Positions 13,280-27,081 of a stretch of 64,000 bases of DNA are shown here, in pieces. Under the pieces are notes generated by a model. That model was not told where the DNA came from. It did not search any database and saw nothing but the letters and a program-made list of their open reading frames with translations. The number at the start of each line of letters is the position of its first letter. The stretch's first letter is position 1. Source of the stretch: Glebionis coronaria (Eukaryota; Streptophyta; Magnoliopsida; Asterales; Asteraceae); assembly GCA_025667525.1 (NCBI GenBank), contig CM046881.1, forward strand, positions 500,175,627-500,239,626, written 5' to 3'. The translations under genes and the position numbers were made by a program.

Positions 13280-16200
13280 TGTAACACCCCCAAATTTATA
13301 CAACTCAATACAGCGGAAGACTCGTTGGTGTTACGGGATAGCACATTACTCACATCATAGACAACGCATAAAAATCGTGTCGTTTAATAATAAAAGCATT
13401 TCCATTCATAGATATCAAAGTTACATAGGTCCCAAGTCCATATATTTTATACAGGTTTTACAAAGCATTTGAATGGAAATTAATATTTAAGTGCGGGCCA
13501 TGAATTCTTGATGTTTTCCCGAGAATTACCTTCAAGTACCTGAGATAAAACATGTTAAAAGAAAAGGTCAGCGATAACGCCGAGTGAATTCATAGAGTTT
13601 AATAAAATCCATCAATATAACATTGGTATAAAATTATTACCAAAAATCATTTTGTACAAATCATTGTAATAGGCCATAAAATAGCCACATTCATTTTTAT
13701 ACAAATCCTTATCGAAAATCATAATATAGGCATTTGCCTTAAAAATCATTATACGAACCATTGTCGTTAAAACATCATACAATACGTTTTGCAACGTTGT
13801 ATAGATTAAATAAAAACCGTTATATGAATATGGTTATATAAAACCAAAACACGAACATAATATCAATAGTATGACCCCGTATTGCTAGTCAGGCAATACA
13901 TCGTAATTCGGTGCGTCTAGTAGTATTTCGTTAATTAGGATTATTATAAGTCGCGTGACATTGTTACCTTACTACAACAAACAACGGGTAGCTAGCCCGA
14001 AACTCATTTGCCCATCTAAATTAGTGTGTCGTCACAAAGGTCACGCTATGTAAATTTTCTCATACATAAATTCGCTTACCAATCAATGTGGCACGACGGG
14101 GATCAACCGTCAAGGCGCGAACTGGGGTGATCGTCCCCAAATAGTACTATTATATGCATAAGAGTCTACCAAATCCCGGTAGTTCACAATTCATGCTAAT
14201 GGGACTTTTAGTAACATAACCTAACTTTAATAATCCATTTAATTTCATCTATCGGGTCATTTAATCATTTATCGGGTCATACAATCGGGTCATACAATCA
14301 TTCGGGTCCAAATCAATAATCAAACCATCGGGACAAATGGTGTCCTATCTTATAAAAACTAACATGTTATCTCCCTCGCGGGTTTATAAAACATTTCATA
14401 AAAAAAACATTTAAAAGAGTGCGAGGCTATGAACTCACGTTGATGTGGGAAGGCGATTATCGGCGATTCGGATGTACGGTGCGTGATTCAATCACGGAAA
14501 CCTAGACAAATAATACTCGTCTTAGACTCATGCCCAATGAATTTACAAAAATAACAATTATGTATACATATGATGATTATATATATGATGATCAAGTGAG
14601 TTTACATATTCTTATTTACTCATTTTAGTGTTATGTGTCGATAACTTTTATACTAGTTTTCTAGTTTTACCTATTTACGTGTTTTAGGTCCAATAATCCT
14701 ATTATAAGTTTATTAACTTGTGTTAATCCATTTCATACTTGTATTATCAGTATTTATACTTTACATGTTGGGCCCAAATGGGTTAAGCCCAATAAATAAG
14801 TTTATAAGTGTTTTAGTCCATTTTGTTGTATTATTAGTCCAATAACGTTAACTAAGCCCGTTAATGACCGTATGTTATATAGTTCGGGTTTTATCGGTTT
14901 TTACTTGTTATATATGTTTATATATCAGTATATGAGTTTTATAAAGTTCACATTAGACGGGTCCAACCGTCTAAGTTCTATTCGGTATTAGCCGAAAAAG
15001 TCGTAAAAATCATGTTTATAGTTTTATAACTTATAAAACTTATCAAACTACCATTTTTATAAAATGTCCATTTATTTATCCTTATACATATTTTATAAAT
15101 GTATTATATAAGTTAGTGGGTTTTAATTCACATTTTATACTATTTTTATTTGAGTGCTTATATAATACTATTATACTTTAATTTCCCAATATCTAGTTTT
15201 TATCTTCATTTTCACCAAAACTGCCATATCTAGAGTTCTATATGGATATAGAAGCTCAAATTTTCATGACATAAACTAAATGATATTTTCTCCATTTAAC
15301 TCTTCTATAGCTACTGTTGAATCAGCTTCTAAGTATTTTCTAAAAATCGTCCAAAACATTGAACTCAGATTTGTACCCTAAACTTGTTTTGATCATATCT
15401 CACTCATTATAATGATTCCATTGCATGGTCAACTCTCACATGTGTATGATATCTTATACTTACTGTAAATGGATTCTACTTCATCATTTTATCAGTCTAA
15501 CATGTGGTTAGTTACTGATTTTATACAGCCTACCATTTAAACAAGGTTTACCCATATTACATGTAGTTTGTCCATCTTTTTACCCATGTTTATCCAATCT
15601 ATCAACACCAAATCCCCACATAACATTTTTAATCATCATTAATCATCATATACATATACATAAGTAAAATAAATACAAGATTATATAATCAAAATAACAA
15701 GAGGATGAGGAGAACAATCTTTATACCACCATGATGATGTAGGTTGTGATCAAAACATGGATTTTGATGGAGAAACTTGTTATAAATCAAGACCATCTTC
15801 AAGTCCACCAATCTTCATGAACTCCTTGCAGAAATTCAGCCCCAAGACTCCATAGAAACTTCTCCTTGGATGTTAAAACTTGCACCAATCTTCATCTCTT
15901 TGAATGGAGATTAACATATGTTAATTATAACAAATGTTTGTGGTTAAATTTGATCAAAGTGAGGTGTTTATGGGGAGTATGGGACGGCAATCTAGAGAGA
16001 GGAAGAGAGAGTTTTGGTTGATTTGCATGTATGTAATGAAGGTAGTAGTTTTTGGTAGCTAGTTTTGATGGAAGAATGGCTTACATTGTAAGCTAAAATG
16101 ACAAGTGTAAACTTAGCTTACAACTTGACACCAAATGTGGTGTGGTGGTGTTGTGTGGCCGTCCCATGTGTATAGTGGGGTGGGATAAATTAGTTTGTCC

Positions 16201-16709
16201 CATCCCACTAATTTACGGGTATTCCTCGATTCTAGTTTCCTCGATTTGCGTGCCCTCGGGTCGTTTTATGAAAAACGTTTTTATAAATTATGAATCAACG
16301 GCACAAAACGAATCTAATAAAAATTGTTTCATAAAAAACAGAGTTCGAAAACGTAAATACGTAATCCTAAGGTTTCCGGTTTAGTCGTAAAGGACGTTAA
16401 AATAAAATCGTGAGTCCTAATCTCTTCTCGTAAATTTGTGAGTTTATGAACCAACTCAAATTTAAAATCTCAAAATAATATTCACGGATAAATTTATTTT
16501 CTGAAATGTCGGACTGTCACCAAAAACGTTGTATGTAAACGTAAGCACATAACGTAGAATCCTCCGGTTTAGTCGTAGTCGACGCTACTTCAAGACGTAA
16601 ATCCAAATTACTTCCCAAAAATAAGTGAGTTCATATTATAACATTAAAATAATGTTTTTAAATAATACTTGAGAATAAAATATCAACCATAAATTGACGG
16701 ATTGTCACA
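13280..16709 (-). repeat. 3' LTR of element 2 (3,430 bp)
   Basis: On the plus strand it runs from TGTAACACCCCC to GATTGTCACA. Its inner edge is followed by the polypurine-like run. It contains a tandem series built on CGGGTCAT with an A/T-rich spacer (about 14252-14310) and a perfect inverted repeat AGACGG-gtccaa-CCGTCT near 14953-14972. An open frame at 16142-16384 recurs in all three copies of this LTR with changes and is not treated as a gene. Confidence 0.92.
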
Positions 16710-16725
16710 GCATTTACCCCTAAAC
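16710..16725 (-). other. Polypurine-like tract of element 2
   Basis: On the minus strand the bases before the 3' LTR read TTTAGGGGTAAATGC. A little upstream (minus sense) lies GAGGACAAAG, a string typical of the end of plant Ty3/gypsy integrase frames. A near copy of the AGGGGTAAATG string also lies inside the element near 18650-18662 (and 1060 in element 1), so the priming role of this one is inferred from its position. Confidence 0.6.
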
Positions 16726-17559
16726 AGGATCTTTGTCCTCAAAGATCATCTTACCTTACTACTCGCTTCTTATAGAGTTAAAGCCATGTGGGTATTTCCT
16801 CCACATTCGGTCTTTTCTCACAAGTGCAATTCATTACAATACGCGAGTTTTATCAAACATAACTACGGGAATAAGATCAGGCTTAATGTTGACTTACTTT
16901 CTCTATCCATGATGTTCACGGGTTTTTGATGAATGCAACTTTTCGCCGATCTAAACTTCATCAAGAAGAATTCAGATTTTTACTTGATATCATTTTATCA
17001 AGTTAGATTTACGAAACATAATTCACGCAGCTCTTGAAGTCCTAGGGTAGATCCAGCTTATATGCCTTTCAATCCCAACTTTTACATCATCTCAATGGTC
17101 CCATACAACGGGGACTTATATCCCATGATCTTTCAGATCATCAATTCATTTTTCCATAGTTAAAATTTTTGGCATAACTTCGCTACCCATCTGGCACTTC
17201 AAGATCAACATTTCATATTCACATAACCTCCAGCCCACTACTAGCAGTCAATAATCAAATCCTAATTTCAATAATCAATTCAGGTCTCGCGGGTCGAGTA
17301 TTTTGTAAGGTTAGGTTCGCCATCATAGGAAACCTTAAACTTAAAAGACATGTCCAACTCACAATGGGTGTATGTCGGGTGTCTTCATCTCAACTCTTGC
17401 TTATAGATGCTCTAATATAGATCCTAACAAGATTCGATCTCGATCCTAACAAGATAATTATCAATGATAATCTCTACAAAGGAAAGCGTTTATACGGTTT
17501 ATTACCAAAGGTCAATCATTCAAACATAGAACAGTGCTTATAGTATTTTGTATCGTTAC
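16726..17559 (-). other. Decayed 3' end of pol in element 2
   Basis: This is expected to hold the integrase C-terminus and, in chromoviruses, a chromodomain. I recognise only the GAGGACAAAG string near 16726-16745 (minus) and no chromodomain. The open plus-strand frame at 16702-16929 runs antisense over this relic and is not a gene. Confidence 0.5.
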
Positions 17560-19465
17560 TTTACCTCGTCCCTTCGATCGGGGTGGTACACAGTACTCTC
17601 ATCAAGATTCGTTCTTAATGACTTCTGAGAAAATCTCTAGAAATTCAATGCGAAGCGAGGATCTTGATAGAGATGATCGATACAGGCACACCATGTTTAC
17701 ACAACTCCTTTAAATATAAAGAGTCAATTTCTTCATCAAGAATCTATCATTAACAAGAATGATATTAGTAGATTTGGTCAGTCTGTCGACGATGACCCAA
17801 ATTGAATCAAATTCAGATGATGACCTTTGCGATAGCTAGACGTTTACTAATGTATGAGGCGATGTCTGCCTTCATAATTTGCCATTAGTACAACTTCTTT
17901 AGACAAAGATACTTTTAGTCAGAAATCACATAAATAGAATACTTATACTTACAAGACTCCAACATAACTATATCTCAAAATCTCGATATTTAAGCAATCC
18001 ACAAACGGCCTTTTATACATTTAACGCCATCGGCTTCTCAATTCTAATGATTCATATTAGTCGTGAATCCCTTTTTATTCTCTATATTATCCTTTTTACA
18101 AACATCGTTTATTTTTATATTGTTCGGCAATTTATTTTGCACAATCATTATTAAGAAATACATCCTAATTGGTTCTTTATCCTTTTTACATAATGCGGAA
18201 GTATTTACATTCATCTTCCTGATGAAATAATTATCATGTCTACAATTTACTCAGAAATTCTTTCTTCATATCTTTTATGTTTTAGTTCTATCTCAACTTT
18301 TATTTTAATCAGTTTTGCTTGATCTGACGCTTATAGCGTCGATAAATATTACAATCAATTAAATAATAAATATTTAATTTTTATGAAAGACAAGCGTAAA
18401 AATTTTAAATTTCATAGTTCGACCAATTATATAAAAAAAATGTTCAAATTAAATTTGAATTTAATTAACAAGGTTTTTGTTGATTTATCCAAAATATTTA
18501 ATAAAATCCGTAATTGTTCGAAAAATCTTTGTTTATACTTTGGTCACAATTTTCTTATTTGATAAGCAAATATTGTCGTTCCAAGTTTTAAGTCAAGGTT
18601 TAAATAGTTTCCTCAATCCCTCTTAGGTTGTCTTAAGGTATACACAAACATTTACCCCTAAACAGGAGTTTAGTTAAATGATTTGTGTGTAAGGAAATAA
18701 TCCCTTAAAAATTCTTTTGATAAAACATTTGTCAAAACATTTCTCCATTTCTTTTTGGTAAAATCCAAAGTATTAAAAGGGCTCTTAATTTTTAAAGAGT
18801 CAATATATTCCATTATCTATTAATCACACGGTCAATTAATATAAAGGATTAAGTCTTGAGTCATATGTTAAATATTCAAAATAAAGGTTTTAATTGTTCG
18901 GCCAATTTATGGCAGTCTATAACTAATTATTAACTCCATCTTATTCTTATAAACAAACAAATGGTCCTTAATGATCATAAGCATGAATTTATCAAATTAC
19001 AGCCTACACACGTGATTCACCAATTTTATGAATACTACATGTGTATTAGTCAATCCAAACGACATCATGTGAAACTCATAATGTTCATTACAAGTACCGG
19101 ATGTAGTGATTGGAATACATAATCTTTTTCGCAGATGCGAAGTTGATGATAACCATGCCGTGGATCAAATTTTTAGAACATACGCTAGAACCTTGTAAAT
19201 GATCGAACAAATCTTCCATTTCGAGTTATGGATATCGTTTTCGATTGTCAATTTACTCAGTTCACAGTAATTAATAAACATAAGGAATGATAACACCATA
19301 GCTCTTCATGATGACGAGCTCGGTAGAATAAAATCTTTCTCCGACAACTCTCTTAGTTGTACGGTAATTCCTTTAATTCAGATGGTGCTGACGTACAGTG
19401 CACAAGCCACAGGTGCAGCACCGGGAATATAATCAATACCAAATTCAACTTGCATTAATGGCAAA
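17560..19465 (-). pseudogene. Decayed Ty3/gypsy pol (RT to integrase) of element 2
   Basis: On the minus strand, about 19465-19395 encodes FGIDYIPGA followed by PVACA, the start of RT. About 19390-19130 contains pieces resembling ELKEL, a decayed SKLTIEND-like string and GMVIINF-like sequence, corresponding to the RT fingers region up to the segment before the first catalytic Asp. About 17830-17760 gives FDSIWVIVDRLTKST and about 17700-17570 gives HGVPVSIIS, then QDPRF in another frame: the integrase core. Multiple stops and frame changes separate them. RNase H is not recognisable. In life this polyprotein would copy element RNA to DNA and integrate it; here it cannot be made. Confidence 0.8.
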
Positions 19466-22081
19466 AGTCTAGTAATTTACCAACAAATAACTCCTAAAGT
19501 TTCAGATAACGAAAACATATTTTAATAAATTCATATTAGGTTCTTTCTAGATTATAATCTCTATGACTAATTCACAACCATTCATGGTATAATTTCAAGT
19601 CTAAATGTTGGATATGGTCATCCATCAAGAATTATTTAGATCACTTTTGATAATCAACATCTTATCATTTAGGGGAATTCTACTCGAGTTCCCATCAATT
19701 AAGACAATGTCGTCATGTCATAATCAATCAATCCATTCTACTGGCACTATTAACCTTTCAGTTTTATTGTCGTCGATAAGATGTGAACTTCTTAAAAGAC
19801 TAATAATAACTCATAATCCTTCACAAATTCAAGAATATATGGAGACATAACTAACCTTAAAAGAGTAAGGTCAACGCATAATCTATGCGAGAGAATTTCA
19901 AATCAGATACAGACGAAAACATTTAACGAATATGAATATATCCCATGTTTTCATAATTTGAGTACGCATTCGAAAGCTCCTCGAATCGTTACCCAGGTCA
20001 TTCAAATGAAATCAAATCAAAAGAAATGATAGGAACGTCGATAGATCCAGTCAGGTATCAACACTCGTTAATCAGATACTTTTCCTAAGAATCTCACTAC
20101 GAGAGAATTAGACAAGAAGGGAATATCAATTGTCAAATAAGACAAGTTCCACAGATGAGTAAATTCGACTCAGAAGAATAAGTGCTACAGGCACATATGT
20201 AGGTGTCCCTAACACTATGTCGCTATTTTTCACTTCTTGCAGATCTCATAAATTTTAATCTTTCACAATCTTCAAAGAAACTTTAGTGTTTATTAATAAG
20301 TTTTGTGGTGACTACTAATCAGCCTTGCATGGTCCATTCCAAATTGTATGTAGGCGCGCAACTATATACAATTTCAAGATTAACGATGCAATGCTCAGTT
20401 AGTCAAAACTTTGTCATCATGTTTATAATAAAAACATTTTCATGCTTAATTCTTAAATAAGAATCAAAATAAATTTACAAAGAGTTTCTTTGTTATGAAA
20501 ACAATTAAGTTTTCCAAAGTGTTTTATAAACAACTTTATTTCGATAACGATTATTTATAAGTCTTACTTTGAATATTCCTTATAGTGATGAAAATTCAAT
20601 TTTTCTCAATAGATACTGTTTTATCTTATAAAAACAATGAGTGATCTGCAAAAGAGTGATGAAAGCTTGTTCACCAAGAACTAACTACAATATGATAGGA
20701 AATGAGCTTAGCCAAATAATCATGAGGTTCATGACCTCGATGGCACTCACGAAGAATGATTCACAACGTAACTCAAATCAAGATGAGTACTTGTTCAATG
20801 GTTGCATCACTAATGCGAACATTAGGATGAAGCAATAAGAGATAGATAACATCGATACATGTAGGATTTAGTAATCAAAGGTAGTCTTTTCATTAATCAC
20901 AAATAAGTCAAAATTGTACCGTAACACATTACGTGTCACTATGTCATACAATTCTAAGATCTCATCCTACCAACTGATGTCTCAGTTAAGTTAGGGATTA
21001 TTTTTAAAAGATACCACAATGAATACTAATCTACAAGAGTCATTAGGTGTTCCACATGTCCCGAAAGATCCATTGGTCCTAATTCAGAAGAAGATTTCTT
21101 CAACTTATTTCTTGGACACTGGGCATCTTCATTAGTGGACAATGGCCTAGGAACAACCCTTAACACAAACTAACAATCATTAAAAACCTTATAATTCAAT
21201 CACAGAACTTAACGACTTCCTCTTAACAATCTCATATTCCAGACGGGTTAAGTTTCACTTTATTCAAGTTTTAACAAATTTTATACTCAATGCGATATCC
21301 TACTTCATTTTCCAATATTTTCAGACCTTAATAGGGCAATAAAAGCTCGATATGAACAACACTTAATTTCCAATCCTATAATTCTTACAACAACAATTAC
21401 CAAATGAGTCACTAGCATGAGATGACTCACACATTCAATTAGACTTCTTGGAAAGGTACTAGTGGCATGAGGCTTTTGGGTAAAGGCTCCAATTACAGCC
21501 TCAAGTGCAACATTCACCCTTTCTATTTCAATTTAAGAATTGGATGACGACAAATCAGATGACATCTTTCCAGGCGGTAACGTTTTGTAAACTCCACTCT
21601 ATATAAGGAAAGATCGTCATGACATCGATATCAGATTTAATCTCGCCAATTCTTTTTCAATATCACAATCAACTAATATCTACATTTCTACGAGTATCAA
21701 CCATTTGTTGGGATCATAAATATCCACAACTTGGTTTAGATCTAGGATAGCTAGAATTCCTACGAGAATAGCTTCGATTAATTTACTAGGGGATTTAGGG
21801 TTCCTTGTGACAATCTACGTCGTATAAATACCTCGTATAAATATCAAAATAATCATCAAACAATCATGTAATAAAATTACATCATATATATATAATCCAA
21901 GTTATATATATATTAAAATAACACTTCTCAGTCTGGCCTTGTCGGTAACTCGGGAATTCTTCGGCACCGTTATAGTCAAAAGATTTTTAGACATTTTAAG
22001 AAAAATGTTTATAGTTAAAAGATTTTGAAATGTTTTATTCAAAACCTTGGTTTTAATAATCTTTCTTTCTCTATAACGAGA
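19466..22081 (-). other. Decayed gag/protease-side region of element 2
   Basis: AT-rich region between the RT relic and the primer site. I found no gag zinc knuckle or protease motif. A minus frame at 21305-21517 and a plus frame at 20641-20838 are open but unlike anything I recognise; the second recurs in element 1. Confidence 0.55.
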
Positions 22082-22093
22082 GCTCTGGTACCA
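22082..22093 (-). other. Primer binding site, tRNA-iMet type (element 2)
   Basis: Minus strand TGGTACCAGAGC, one mismatch from the standard iMet primer site and identical to element 1. Three bases separate it from the 5' LTR. Confidence 0.88.
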
Positions 22094-22096
22094 AAC

Positions 22097-25000
22097 TGTA
22101 ACACCCCCAAATTTATACAACTCAATATAGCGTAAGACTCGTTGGTGTTACGGGATAGCACATTACTTACATCATAGACAACACATAAAAATCGCGTCGT
22201 TTAATAATAAAAGCATTTCCATTCATAGATATCAAAGTTACATAGGTCCCAAGTCCTTATATTTTATACAGGTTTTAAAAAGCATTTAAATGGAAATTAA
22301 TATTTAAGTGCGGGCCATGAATTCTTGATGTCTTCCCGAGAATTACCTTCAAGTACCTAAGATAAAACATGTTAAAAGAAAAGGTCAGCGATAACGCCGA
22401 GTGAATTCATAGAGTTTAATAAAATCCATCAATATAACATTGGTATAAAATTATTACCAAAAATCATTTTGTACAAATCATTGTAATAGGCCATAAAATA
22501 GCCAAAGTCATTTTTATACAAATCCTTATCGAAAATCATAATATAGGCATTTGCCTTAAAAATCATTATACGAACCATTGTCGTTAAAAACATCATACAA
22601 TACGTTTTGCAACGTTGTATAGATTAAATAAAAACCGTTATATGAATATGGTTATATAAGACCAAAACACGAACATAATATCAATAGTATGACCCCGTAT
22701 TGCTAGTCAGGCAATACATCGTAATTCGGTGCGTCTAGTAGTATTTCGTTAATTAGGATTATTATAAGCCGCATGACATTGTTACCTTACTGCAACAAAC
22801 AACGGGTAGCTAGCCCGAAACTCATTTGCCCATCTAAAATAGCGTATCGTCACAAAGGTCACGCTATGTAAATCTTCTCATACATAAATTCGCTTACCAA
22901 TCAATGTGGCACGACGGGGTTCAACCGTCAAGGCGCGAACTGGGGTGATCGTCCCCAAATAGTACTATTATATGCATAAGCGTCTACCAAATCCCGGTAG
23001 TTCACAATTCATGCTAATGGGACTTTTAGTGACATAACCTAACTTTAATAATCCATTTAATTTCATCTATCGGGTCATTTAATCATTTATCGGGTCATAC
23101 AATCGGGTCATACAATCATTCGGGTCCAAATCAATAAACAAACAATCGGGACAAATGGTGTCCTATTTTATAAAAACTAACATGTTATCTCCCTCGTGGG
23201 TATATAAAACATTTCATAAAAAAACATTTAAAAGAGTGCGAGGCTATGAACTCACGTTGATGTGGGAAGGCGGTTATCGGTGATTCGGATGTACGGTGCG
23301 TGCTTCAATCACGGAAACCTAGACAAATAATACTCGTCTTAGACTCATGTCCAATGACTTTATAAAAATAACAATTATGTATACATATGATGATTATATA
23401 TATATGATGATCAAGTGGGTTTATATATTCTCATTTACTCATTTTATTGTTATGTGTCGATAACTTTTATACTAGTTTTCTAGTTTTACCTATTTACGTG
23501 TTTTAGGTCCAATAAGCCTATTATAAGTTTATTAACTTGTGTTAATCCATTTCATACTTGTATTATCAGTATTTATACTTTACATGTTGGGCCCAAATGG
23601 GTTAAGCCCAATAAATAAGTTTATAAGTGTTTTAGTCCATTTTGTTGTATTATTAGTCCAATAACGTTAACTTAGCCCGTTAATGTCCGTATGTTATATA
23701 GTTCAGGTTTTATCTGTTTTTACTTGTTATATATGTTTATATATCAGTATATGAGTTTTATAAAGTTCACATTAGACGGGTCCAACCGTCTAAGTTTTAT
23801 TTAGCAAAAACGTTAATTTTACGGTAATAGCCGAAAAAGTCGTAAAAATCATGTTTATAGTTTTATAACTTATAAAACTTATCAAACTGCCATTTTTATA
23901 AAATGTCCATTATTTATCCTTATACATATTTATATAAATGTATTATATAAGTTAGTGGGTTTTAATTCACATTTTATACTATTTTTATTTGAGTGCTTAT
24001 ATAATACTATTATACTTTAATTTCCCAAAATCTGATTTTTATCTTCATTTTCACCAAAACTGCCATATCTAGAGTTCTATATGGAGATAGAAGCTCAAAT
24101 TTTTATGACATAAACTACATGATATGTGCTCCATTTAACTCTGCTATAGCTACTGTTGAATCAGCCTCTAAGTACTTTCTAAAAATCGTCCAAAACAGTG
24201 AACTCAGATTTGTACCCTAAACTTGTTTTGATCATATCTCACTCATTATAATGATTCCATTGCATGGCCAACTCTCACATGTGTATGATATCTTATACTT
24301 ATTGTAAATGGATTCTACTTCATCATTTTATCAGTCTAACATGTGGTTAGTTACTGTTTTTATACAGCCTACCATTTAACCAAGGTTTACCCATTTTACA
24401 TGTAGTTTGTCCATCTTTTTACCCATGTTTATCCAATCTATCAACACCAAATCCCCACATAACATTTTTAATCGTCATTCATCATCATATACATATACAT
24501 AAGTAAAAGAAATACAAGATTACATAATCAAAATAACAAAAGGATGAGGAGAACAATCTTTATACCACCATGATGATGTAGGTTGTGATCAAAACATGGA
24601 TTTTGATGGAGAAACTTGTGATAAATCAAGACCATCTTCAAGTACACCAATCTTCATGAACTCCTTGTGGAAAATCAGCCCCAAGACTCTATAGAAACTT
24701 CTCCTTGGATGTTAAAACTCGCACCAATCTTCATCTCTTTGAATGGAGATTAACATATGTTAATTATAACAAATGTTTGTGATTAAATTTGATCAAAGTG
24801 AGGTGTTTATAGGGAGTATGGGACGGCAAGATAGAGAGAGGAAGAGAGAGTTTTGGTTGATTTGCATGTATGTAATGAAGGTAGTAGTTTTTGGTAGCTA
24901 GTTTTGATGGAAGAATGGCTTACATTGTAAGCTAAAATGACAAGTGTAAACTTAGCTTACAACTTGACACCAAATGTGGTGTGGTGGTCTTGTGTGGCCG

Positions 25001-25548
25001 TCCCATGTGTATAGTGGGGTGGGATAAATTAGTTTGTCCCATTCCACTAATTTACGGGTATTCCTCGATTCTAGTTTCCTCGATTTGCGTGCCCTCGGGT
25101 CGTTTTACGAAAAACGTTTTTATAAATTATGAATCAACGGCACAAAACGAATCTAATAAAAATTGTTTCATCAAAAACGGAGTTCGAAAACGTAAATACG
25201 TTATCCTAAGGTTTCCGGTTTAGTCGTAAAGGACGTTAAAATAAAATCGTAAGTCCTAATCTCTTTTCGTAAATTTGTGAGTTTATGAACCAACACAAAT
25301 TTAAAATCTCAAAATAATATTCACGGATAAATTTATTTTCTGAAATGTCGGACTGTCACCAAAAACGGTGTATGTAAACGTAAGCACGTAACGTAGAATC
25401 CTCCGGTTTAGTCGTAGTCGACGCTACTTCAAGACGTAAATCCAAATTACTTCCTAAAAATAAGTGAATTCATATTATAACATTAAAATAATATTTTTAA
25501 ATAATACTTGAGAATAAAATATCAACCATAAATTGAGGGATTGTCACA
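22097..25548 (-). repeat. 5' LTR of element 2 (3,452 bp)
   Basis: Same ends as the left LTR (TGTAACACCCCC to GATTGTCACA). It retains the CGGGTCAT tandem motif (about 23068-23126) and the AGACGG-gtccaa-CCGTCT inverted repeat near 23773. It is followed by the right ATGTG duplication at 25549-25553. Confidence 0.92.
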
Positions 25549-25553
25549 ATGTG
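25549..25553. repeat. Target site duplication of element 2 (right copy)
   Basis: ATGTG, equal to 13275-13279. Confidence 0.9.
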
Positions 25554-27081
25554 TCTAAGAGATGTATGAACTGTTGCTGTGTGGCTCACAAGTACTTGAC
25601 ATATCAACTAATAAGGATTCACTCACGAACATATTCATGATGAGACGTATATATTCTAGTACATGTATGAACCAATAGTAGCTTACAAACTCGATCCCTC
25701 TCCTGGTTTAAGAATTATATGTCGAACTAACTGTGTAACTTGACAAAAGTGTCCCTATGCTAGCAATGTACATATCATCGACTATATAAGTTGACAAAAG
25801 GATGATATAAATTGGTTGAAAAGTAGGCTTCTTGTTATACTTTTGACTAATTTGCATAGTTTAACATTCCCATTCATCCAAATGGTTCAGAGATCTAATA
25901 TGCCCTAAATTGGTAGTTACTAAATATCATAAACTTGGAATTATGACATGTGACATTGATATTGTAACAATAGGTTCGGAAGGTTTTATTGAAGAACATC
26001 CGAACATGCAATAACAATAATCATATTTTGAAAAAAATTATGTTATTAATATTTTTCAGAAAATATTTGTTTCCATGAACATCAATGAAAGTAAAATTTC
26101 AACTGCTATAATTTGTCTTGGTATGTAATTTATGTCTAAAAAAGTATTAGTTATTAACAACCTGACATAGATATAAAAATGATGGGCAGCATTTGTTACA
26201 ACTGAGGGTGAGTTCAAACAGATTGAGGCTAAAATAATAGTCTTGTTCTTTAACATATAACCAAGCCAACCAAGAAACTATAAATTTTAGTTGGAAAAGC
26301 AAAGAAACATTAAAGAGCTCAATTTTATACGGTAGCATTTACATGCGAATGTTAACTTGAGTTATATTTAAATGGGTCAAACTGGATAAACCATAATGTT
26401 TCATGTCAAATCAATTCCTAACATATTGTTTGTTAAAAAATCTACAATACTGTTCAAACTAACAGAATAACTTATTATCCAGATATATGTTCTAAGATGG
26501 AAAAAAATGTATTGTTCATGTCACCCATAAGGGTTGGCAGTAAGTGGATTGGCTGAGTAAATTTTAATTCACTTGGTTTTTCATTCTACTTTCTAGCGAT
26601 AGTGTAAAGACTAAGTTACCCTACGCTTTACAAAAGCAAATGAAAAGAGAATGTCAAATGTAATAAACAGAAGTTTAAGTCAAGACATGAACAAACAAAA
26701 ACTGCAACTTAGTTTAATAACCTTAAGGTGGTGAGTGTGGAAAGTCATGAGACAGAATCAGCTATTGCAGTTAGAGGAAGATTAGCATTGGTCGCCTGCA
26801 AACAACCATGTCAAATAATTTATATAAAATACTTGCACAAAACCACACAGAACCTATATTCAGAATGACATATTTTGTGGACTAAAGCATACATTATATG
26901 GACTTGATTGTGCAACTAGCTGATATCAATTCTAGAATAACGGACCCATGTTGCATTGTATTCTCATACCATTAAACACATAAATCAATTTTAGAATAAC
27001 ATAACATAACAGAAAACAAAGATCAAGTAAAATTATAACATAACATAACAGAGAATCAATATACGATCGATATTAAGTGTC
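25554..27081. other. AT-rich intergenic DNA, no gene supported
   Basis: There are no long frames with recognisable content. A short imperfect ATAACATAACAG repeat lies around 26998-27055. On the minus strand a TTGTTTGCAG at about 26797-26806 looks like a 3' splice site. It could belong to the CACTA remnant to the right, but no conserved exon follows. Confidence 0.5.

Larger units (their letters stand above)
13280..25548 (-). mobile_element. Element 2: complete but decayed Tekay/Del-like Ty3/gypsy retrotransposon (12,269 bp)
   Basis: Minus-strand element with both LTRs (13280-16709 and 22097-25548), a 5,387-bp internal region, an iMet-type primer site next to the right LTR and a polypurine-like run next to the left LTR, flanked by ATGTG duplications. 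Primer and pol order give the orientation. In the first ~245 bases the two LTRs differ at nine sites by eye, mostly transitions, so the insertion is older than element A. Coding capacity is gone: RT and integrase survive only as motif fragments in different frames. Element 1 shares the same degenerate internal region, so the source was probably already defective when both copies were made. Confidence 0.92.

Noticed and set aside
16710..17559. Chromodomain at the end of pol in element 2
   Set aside because: Expected for Tekay/Del, but I could not recognise the motif in any frame; the clade stays an inference.
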